Positions 57,281 through 64,000 of a stretch of 64,000 bases of DNA are shown one piece after another (position 1 is the first letter of the stretch; the number at the start of each line of letters is the position of its first letter). The notes below the pieces were generated by a model. It had not been told where the DNA came from, did not search any database, and saw only the letters and a program-made list of their open reading frames with translations. The DNA comes from Cricetomys ansorgei (Eukaryota; Chordata; Mammalia; Rodentia; Nesomyidae). The DNA is taken from assembly GCA_026225945.1 (NCBI GenBank), contig JAMJFZ010001657.1, positions 1,662,501 through 1,726,500 of the forward strand, in the 5' to 3' direction. The position numbers and the translations under genes were made by a program.

Positions 57281-57484
57281 AAGCAATACCACAGTCTGCC
57301 TATTAATTTTTCCTTCTGAGATAAGCTTTCCCATTGGAGAACGCCATCTTCTCTCTAGCTAATACAGATTAATTCTCCACTTTTCTTTAATGATAGTGAA
57401 TCAATGTCATTTAATCTTTTGGGATATACAAAGTCTACCACCATACACATGCATATAGAGAGGTGTATGTACATTTGGGGAGGG

Positions 57485-57606
57485 GGGTGTTTTGTTTTGG
57501 AGGTAAGGTCTTATGTAGTCCAGGCAGTACTTGAACCCCAGTCCTCCTGCCACAACCTCCAAGTGGTGGGATTACAGTGTGCAAGTCACATTCGGCTGTG
57601 CCTAGC
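57485..57606 (-). mobile_element. B1 SINE, antisense
   Basis: 'ggaggtaaggtcttatgtag', 'tccaggcagtacttgaaccc', 'tcctgccacaacctccaagt' and 'gtgggattacagtgtgcaag' are antisense B1 landmarks. Confidence 0.8.
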
Positions 57607-58559
57607 TTTTGAACTTCCACCACCATGAGAAGGAACAGTTATAACAATGCAGGCAATTATTAATCTGCCATCCTATGAAACACCATTCCGTGAAACATTT
57701 CAGGAAGACCCTTGTGCAAAGAATTATTTTTTAATGAAAGACTTTGAAAGTGAAGAGACCCTACGCTTGCATCCTCAGAATGGATAAAGAGCCAATATCC
57801 AAGAAGGTGTGTGCCCTGCATTTGGTGTGGACTCCGTACGGAGTAGAGGAAGCCCCAAGTCAGTTAAGTTCTGAGTGCTTGTGTATTGTTGGATGAGCAT
57901 GGCCACGTTGAAGACTCCAATACCTCAGACTCATGGGAGTGGCAAAGCTGTTCCCCACAGGTCCCAGGCTCAGGGGATGGCAACACTTTTCTCAGGGGCC
58001 TGAGTTAGAGGGAGTGACTAGTATTGTACAAAAACTAGCAACTGCAGCTTCTTCCTCTGGACATTTACAACCTGAGACTTCTGACCTGTGGAGACCTCCT
58101 ACTGAGACTAGGAATCCCTTGCCCTGTGCTGTGCATAACAAACACATTGAGGTTCAAGGAAGCAGTGGTAGTAGGTGTTTCTCCATTGGAATGCACGCCC
58201 CTCACCTGACCCTAGCTCTTCCAAGTCTGTGTGTCTATCCGTTCTTCTTGCTGTTGCAGCCCCTAGTCAGGGTTCCAGTTGTTCCAGTTACAGGCAGCTC
58301 ACACTTGAGTTCAGATGTGGGCTTGTTCCACAGTCCAAACACTGCTTCCGGGTGGAAGAAAGCTCCTGAAAATCACACTCAGAGCCCCGGCAAATCAGAA
58401 GAAGCCCCTCAGCCCATCCTTTATCACTGGGTCTTCCCCAGCATGGAGATATTCTGTCCGTTAATGTTTTTAGTTTCTATTGTTTGTATAGAGAACAGGC
58501 GCTCCTGCCTATGTGCTGCTCTCTCTCCCACTGTCTGCCCTGCCGCTGTCACTTGAGTT
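57607..58559. other. Unassigned; contains the longest open frame (57933-58556 plus, 207 codons)
   Basis: No repeat recognised. The frame has an ATG, runs 207 codons to a stop, has one hydrophobic stretch around residues 98-118 and a second near 170-180, but no domain I recognise. With random sequence, roughly 0.3 such frames would be expected in 64 kb over six frames, so chance is a sufficient explanation. No promoter, Kozak or splice evidence supports it. Confidence 0.4.
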
Positions 58560-59070
58560 TGACTCGGCTCTGTCAGTGAAAAATTAGACTTCATTTCAGT
58601 ATGCTAATAGCAATCTCTCCAAAACAATGTAATCAAGGCCTCATGTGCACCTATAATTTCATCCTTGACATAAGCCTGACAGCTATTTATTGTCTGAAAG
58701 GGAAAGCAGGGAGGAGGGGGGAGGAGGAGGGAGAGAGGACTCCAACATGTCCCCCTCCCCCAAAACAAACCCAGCGGCTTTATGTTTGAAGGCAGAGTCT
58801 TTGCAAAGTCCAAAAGAGGGGGGGGCAATAATCATGGGGTTTACATATGTCTTGTCTTAAGCAATCAAGACAGAGAGTTAACAGAGAAGCATGTTCAGAT
58901 GCGCCAATTCCCAAACTGCCCACCTCTGATGAGCCAGCTGTGAGCGGCAATTGTCACATTATAATTTAGGCAAAGGGGGAAAAAAGGCATCAGAATACAC
59001 ACTGGATCAACATAATTATTCACAGCAGGATACTGCAGAATTAATTTAGCCAATCAGAATGATACTTGGG
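58560..59070. promoter_or_regulatory. Strong candidate enhancer-like non-coding block
   Basis: No recognisable transposon. POU/octamer-like ATGCTAAT at 58601-58608, further AT-rich text, a GGA-rich spacer at 58708-58740, then 58890-59070 with 'gcggcaattgtcacattata', 'acataattattcacagc', 'cagaattaatttagcc' and CCAAT at 59050-59054. Regulatory identity is inference. Confidence 0.4.
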
Positions 59071-59254
59071 GGCTGGGCACCTAGCAGAGATCAAGGAGAG
59101 AAAGCTGGGAGCAGAAAGGGGAGGGGGAAGGGAGTGCTGGTTTCTGAACCTCTCTCATATTCTGATCATCTGATCGGGAGGATTTCAGTGTGTGTACATG
59201 TGATGCTGTTTCTTGTTTCCTTTATTTATAAACACCTGCCTATGCAACACTCAC

Positions 59255-59465
59255 ACTATGCCAGCCGCTGGGGAGGCACTTTAGAGAAGCCGGGCTCTCT
59301 AAATCCTAGTACTCTGAAGTAGGAACTACTATTACCCTCCTTGACCAGGCTGAAGCTCAGAGATGTTCCAACACTTGCCAAGGAAGCATAGAAGGAACGG
59401 GGTAGAGCCAGGATGGAACCCAGGCTGGCTGACTCCACAGGCGACATGATTAACCAGCACTGGTA
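59255..59465 (-). mobile_element. MIR SINE, antisense
   Basis: 'aggctgaagctcagagatgt', 'ttgccaaggaagcatagaag', 'agagccaggatggaacccag' and 'actccacaggcgacatgatt' are the antisense MIR series, nearly full length. Confidence 0.8.
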
Positions 59466-60109
59466 CCAAACAAAGCAATCAGTGGCTTGGTGTCACAGCC
59501 AGAAACGTGCACACAACCTGTCACGCTGTACAGCCACAGCTTCACCTTCCTACATTCCTCTAAGAAACTGCTTTTCCTAAAGATGACAAGGCTCTAACTC
59601 TGTTAGACCAGTTGCTGTACTGTGTAGACACCAACTTCCCAGGCCTAGAACTTGGTCTAATATGGGAAGAGCAGTCACACCAGAGACCGCCCAGGGCCCG
59701 TGACAGGGAAGCCTCGGCACTGGGGTAGCTAGCACCTGACCTCCCTTCTCTAGGAAGACAGAGAAGCAGCAAACAGAAACTCTGAAAAGTCGATCTGAAA
59801 GAGGGAAAGTGGGGTGCTCTGAGAGTTGGGGCTCAGTCAAATGCCTGGCATTTGTATCGTCACAAAGGACCCAAGAAGAGATTCAAGGCCACATGGGAAC
59901 TTCTCTCCTGGATTCACATCTACAGAGGCAGATTGGCTCCTGCAGGCACAAGGCAATTTTAGACTACAGTGGTCCTCTCACTGGCCTGCTGGATTCTGAG
60001 GGCAACCATCAGAGGAAGGCTGAGGAGCCCCAGTTCCCTTGTAAAAGTTAGGCTTCGGCTGGTATTCACCGTGTCTCATAACAGGAAATGATAGGGAATG
60101 GACAGGGTC
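59466..60109. other. Unassigned sequence
   Basis: No gene or repeat recognised. Confidence 0.45.
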
Positions 60110-60310
60110 TTATGTCTGGCCATAATGTTTGATCTATGCCACTGTCAGTGAGAACTGTGATTTAATCCATGGGGCTATAGAGGCTCGGGATGAAAGAGGA
60201 ATACGGACAAATCCTGATTAACAATCGCCAGAACACCAAAGCAGGTTACCATGGCAACGGGCCTGAAATTATACAACAAACTGGATGGCATAGGAGGCAC
60301 ATTACTCCAG
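60110..60310. promoter_or_regulatory. Candidate regulatory block with RFX X-box
   Basis: Repeat-free stretch centred on GTTACCATGGCAAC at 60245-60258, a complete X-box-type palindrome (two GTTRCC/GGYAAC half-sites) as bound by RFX-family factors. Upstream 'cctgattaacaatcgccaga' adds AT-rich and SOX-like sites. Binding is inferred from the motif. Confidence 0.45.
60245..60258. promoter_or_regulatory. RFX X-box motif
   Basis: GTTACCATGGCAAC agrees at every constrained position with the palindromic RFX consensus GTTRCCATGGYAAC. Such full-length palindromes are rare by chance (about one per several million bases for the strict form). Confidence 0.6.
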
Positions 60311-60984
60311 GAAGGGCCCTCCGCTGAAAATGTTTGGCTTTCTGCATGCTCTTAAAATTAAGATGCGAGTGCTGTGCTTTCAGTGGACATTTGCTTTCCT
60401 CTGGTTTCCTTCATGGCTCCTCCCTCTTCAGTGGGCCCCACATAAAAGGAGGGACAAACACACATGCTTAGCATGTGCAGCAGTGAGCAGTCAGGCTCGA
60501 CTCCCTCTGCCCTGGAAGGAGGCAGAATGATGAGGAGGGAGCTTCCTTCTCTAGCTTCCTTTCAGCGAAATGGTGTTTAACTCCTTGGGGGCAGGAACTG
60601 GGAGAGCCACGCATGGTCCTGCAAGGCAATTCCCAGGGAACTGGATCAAAATTAGGCATGGGAAAGGGACTGGGAAGGTGCATTCTCTGTTTCCCAAGGC
60701 TATACAGTTTCTTACTGAGATTTTTTTTTTAGGAGCATGATTTTAAAATAATGTTGTTGTTTTGTAGAAGGACACAAACAGGGGGCTGTACACAGGCAGA
60801 GAGCGTTTTGGACGATTGTGGCCAGTACCATGACTGACGTCTCAGGTGACCCTTAGAAATAGGTCTCATCAAGCAGCCTTGGGGGAGGGGAGACCTCCAC
60901 CGCGTTTAAGGATCCTACATGACACCCCGTATCAGCTGCTGAGGAATTACAAGTGGGGCACTAGAAACAAAGGGGGAATGGAGA
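60311..60984. other. Unassigned; T run at 60721-60730
   Basis: No gene or repeat recognised. Confidence 0.45.
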
Positions 60985-61295
60985 TCAATAACGATGTGCC
61001 AGCCTGAGGGCCTGAGGGTCTCCAGCACCCACATAAAAAGCGGGCACAGACATGCGCATCTGTAATCCCAGCTTGGGAGCCGGAGACAGAAGGAGCGCTG
61101 GAACTCATTGGCCAGCTAGCCTGGCACAATCAGTGAGCTCCAGTTTCAGTGAGAGACCCTGCCTCAAGAAGTAAAATGTAGAGCAGCTGGGGAGGACACT
61201 TGGCATTGACCTCTGGCCTCAACACAGAAGCGTGCACACACGTAGGAACACAGCCACGGTGTGCATGCACACGTGCGCGCGCACACACACACAGC
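60985..61295 (+). mobile_element. B4-family SINE
   Basis: 'gggtctccagcacccacata' B-box region, 'catctgtaatcccagcttgg', 'gaactcattggccagctagc', 'gagagaccctgcctcaagaa' and 'cattgacctctggcctcaac', then CA/GC tail. The head is degraded. Confidence 0.85.
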
Positions 61296-61469
61296 CCCAA
61301 ACATAGCATTCTATAAAAAGAAGGACGTCAAAAGGGGCTTACTGAAACCTAGGCACTGCAGATATATGACAAAGAAAAACACAACCAGAGCTTTGAGTTT
61401 CTTCAGCCATGCTACAGTCCTACAAACTCATTTCCCTAAGAATTCAGCCATGGCCGTCAGTTACTGAAG

Positions 61470-61640
61470 AGTAATTAGGCCCAGTGGTAAAGAATCTGGC
61501 TTCAAGATAACAGTGCTTGGGTACTGGCTCCCACCTTTAAAACTTCTATCAGGTCACAGAAACTTCTGGGTCTCAGTTTCGCCGTATGAGAAATGGGCAT
61601 CACAATGGTTGCTTAGAGAAGCTTCTGAGACCAGCCACAT
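61470..61640 (+). mobile_element. MIR SINE
   Basis: 'ccagtggtaaagaatctggc', 'tcaggtcacagaaacttctg', 'ggtctcagtttcgccgtatg' and 'agaaatgggcatcacaatgg' follow the MIR order closely. Confidence 0.85.
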
Positions 61641-61839
61641 AACACTGAACAATGAAAACCATGAGCACATTTTCTGTTTGATCTAATCATGTGATACTCT
61701 CTGGTGCCCACTCTATGCTAGGCACAACCGTGGTAATTCTAGGGTGCCATATTATGTGAAATACAAAACTGCCAAGTTTGCCTTGTCTCTAGCAAATTTG
61801 CTTTGCCACTTTAAATTTAGACCAAAGCAAACAGACAAA

Positions 61840-61891
61840 ATATATATGTGTGTGTGTGTGTATATATATTATATATTATATATATTATAAT

Positions 61892-61925
<34 letters not shown>

Positions 61926-61930
61926 TATAT
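61840..61930. repeat. Compound (TG)n/(TA)n AT-rich microsatellite
   Basis: TATATATG, about seven TG units, then TATATA runs with ATTATA interruptions to 61930. It can form hairpins on either strand. Confidence 0.97.
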
Positions 61931-62431
61931 GCTAATCCTTTTAAAATAAGCATTTGTCAAGGGTGGATTGCTTCACTTTGGCCACGTCTATATCCCTTTA
62001 AGAAACACAGAGTGATGCTGAGGACTTAAGAATCATGGCATAAGTCACTAACACGTCAGGTCAGAAGGCTGAGCTGTCATTTCCTGGAGCTCGGCTCTGA
62101 GCAAGTCTGTCTCTGCTCAGTGACCTCTTACTGCCATGTAGTGGGAACGAGGGTGTGGGCAGAGAACGAGTGAGAAAATCGGGCCTCCTCGGAGATGGCG
62201 TGTGTCATATCATTATAGATTTGCTGTTTGTCCATATGCATTGGGTCCAAACCTCAGCTCCCTGTGTGTTGTGGTCCAAGAGATCCTCTTGTTTCTACTG
62301 GTTTCTCAAGTGACAAGGGGTCGTGTTTGGAGTAGCATGTCCCCAGTCCCATCATTTACATAGAACCTTAAAGGTTTTCTGTTTATTGCTAATTCATTTT
62401 CTGAGTTCAGGCGCTGTATTCCCCATGTCTA
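61931..62431. other. Unassigned sequence
   Basis: No gene or repeat recognised. Confidence 0.45.
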
Positions 62432-62507
62432 GATTGCCCTTCCTTTGCCAGCTGTGGCACACAGAGGTTGATTGCCCTTCCTCTGCCAGCTGTGGCACAC
62501 AGAGGCT
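62432..62507. repeat. 38-bp tandem duplication, 2 copies
   Basis: Two adjacent 38-base copies (62432-62469 and 62470-62507) of a segment starting 'gattgcccttcc' and ending 'cacacagagg', differing at 2 positions (36/38 identical), hence a fairly recent duplication. Confidence 0.95.
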
Positions 62508-62844
62508 GTAGTAGGTTGTTTAGGCAGCAGTGAAGGACCTGACACTGCAAGCAAAACAACAAACAAAAGCCCTAAGGGAACACTCTTGTCTTACCCATTT
62601 CCCCAGGTTCTCTATTTCTGGCTGGGCTCTTCCCACAGCAGGGGTGGGTGGTACCTTCCCCACCAGAAGCCATGGATACAGAAACCATGAAACAACATGA
62701 CCAAAGCAAGAGCAGGCTGACTTAAAGAGAGAAGTGTGTGCTACTTCCTGGCTTAAAAAAAATAAACATAAAACCCTTGTTCAATCAAATGCTAAGAACA
62801 AAATCTAGGCACAGTGAAGTACTGGCTTCTGGCTATGACAGGGT

Positions 62845-63080
62845 GGTCCCACTCATGAACTCACTATGGTGACCTACACAAGATAACGCATAAGATCAAG
62901 TCAACAAGATCAAGGAGCTTTCCAGCAGACAGCACTGATTGGGCTCAGTGGGTTACAGACATAAAGTACAGTAATAAAATAAAAAATGAGCAGACAGGAA
63001 AGAGGTGTTGGGGTGCCTGGGAAGAGCGCAGGGGTCAGGGAGGGGCGCGTATAAAATTATCAGAGAATAAAAATAATGTA
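62845..63080 (+). mobile_element. Rodent L1 3' UTR end
   Basis: 'actcatgaactcactatggt', 'gacctacacaagataacgca', 'gattgggctcagtgggttac', 'gggtcagggaggggcgcgta' and terminal 'gagaataaaaataatg' parallel the L1 end at 54630-55014 in the same orientation. Confidence 0.75.
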
Positions 63081-63095
63081 TTTTGAAAAGATTAA

Positions 63096-64000
63096 GCATA
63101 GTTAAGGATGAAAATAAAATTATGGTGAGAGGGGACCACAGAGGCTCAGGGTGAGAGAAAGAGATGTCAAGGATCGGACTTATGGAAATGGACACACAGG
63201 ATCATGTGCAGGGCTCGCAAGCCAAGCTCCTCTCTGGAGCTAGGCCACTGATGGTGGATAGCAAGAGTCAGTGATGACTGAAGGGTGCAGGGACTGCCCT
63301 GAAATCTACAAAAGCACTGTGCCGTCCTCACCGGCCACCAGGCTAGGATCCTGGGCTCTGAACACCCATAGAAGCCAACGCTAAGACTCACAGAGCACTC
63401 ACGTGTGCCAGGGCTCCCTCTGTGTGCCATACCCTTAACTATATGGTATAGTTAATATACCATAATATATATATATATTATATAGTTCCTGTACACTATA
63501 TAGTAACTCACACAGCCTTAGGAGGAAGCTGAGGTACAAAGACAGTCCCTCATTCTTACCGTATCACACACCTAAGAGGTACCTCCCTGATCCCAAAGAG
63601 GCACATTCTTTTTTGCAGACATTGGGCCTAAGAGAAAAGTTTCCATGACAAGTCCTCAATACATTACTATCAACATATGCCTCTTTGTCCAGTCATACTT
63701 TGTCACAACTATCCATTCTCTGTAAAACCTGAACATAAAGGCACATGGTCTTCCCTGTTCCCCCAGTCAAGAAGGCTCCCGTGTTGACTGAGGTTTTCCA
63801 GGCAAGTCTATGAGCTTTTCTCCTGGTGACATTTTTGTTTCAAGTGCCTCAACAACAAGCTCAGCAGTGGTAACAAGAGTAATCCACCCTCCCCTACACA
63901 CATCAGTGGATTAACAGAAACTTATACACAACCTCCAGGGATACAATCATCTTATATATTTTAGCTCAAAGACACACTGATCAACTGTGTTGTGCCAATA
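63096..64000. other. Unassigned; AT hairpin-rich patch at 63438-63502
   Basis: 63440-63502 contains 'tatggtat' and 'ataccata' as 8-base inverted arms around a 7-base loop and TATATA runs. No gene or repeat recognised in the remainder. Confidence 0.45.

Noticed and set aside
63438..63502. microRNA-like hairpin
   Set aside because: The hairpin is pure TA-type low complexity with 8-base arms; too short for a pre-miRNA.

Overview
The window is mammalian nuclear DNA, almost certainly from a muroid rodent (mouse/rat/hamster grade). The evidence is the repeat content: about 14 B4-family SINEs (a tRNA/ID-like 5' part fused to a B1-like 3' part), old B1 and ID copies, two B2/B3-type SINEs, rodent MaLR-type LTRs (MT/ORR1 style), rodent L1 3' ends, and a background of pan-mammalian fossils (MIR, L2, L1M, MLT1, a hAT-Charlie element). 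I see no young mouse- or rat-specific copies such as rat BC1-type ID tails, so I do not name a species. All family names come from remembered consensus sequences, not a database search.

I find no protein-coding gene, exon, tRNA, rRNA or CRISPR array that I can support. Open frames are short, often run through CA/TG or GGAA tracts or SINEs, and fall within chance expectation. The longest (57933-58556, 207 codons) has no recognisable domain. The stretch reads as intergenic DNA or a large intron.

Layout. 1-9200: a MIR, an old DNA-transposon relic, a B1, an antisense rodent LTR, a B4 with a CA array, then a non-repetitive AT-rich block (8520-9200). 10.7-12.4 kb: a fragmented L1 interrupted by an ID/B1 composite. 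13-24.8 kb: MaLR LTRs, a CpG-dense patch (13988-14092), a hAT relic, MIRs, an L2, several B4s and a degenerate 12-unit minisatellite (22408-22674). 25.1-25.5 kb: a CpG-rich candidate ERV LTR, followed by a regulatory-looking block (25960-26420). 28.7-31.8 kb: an LTR containing a 20-bp tandem expansion, and a triple-nested MLT1/rodent LTR/ID structure. 32-41 kb: SINE-rich, with a second MLT1 split by a candidate ERV LTR and a B4 split by a B1. 42-43.3 kb: a long repeat-poor AT-rich block. 43.3-44.6 kb: L1 ORF2 remnant. 45-57 kb: LTRs, L1M pieces, B4s and an AT-rich homeobox-motif block (51563-51960). 58.5-60.3 kb: two further regulatory-looking blocks, the second with a perfect RFX X-box. The end holds a B4, a MIR, a TG/TA tract, a 38-bp tandem duplication and an L1 3' end.

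The window therefore offers a series of candidate conserved non-coding/regulatory blocks separated by layered transposon debris, plus two tandem arrays that look undescribed. I found no evidence for a novel multigene system. Conservation is inferred only from the lack of recognisable repeats, base composition and motif content, and needs a cross-species alignment.
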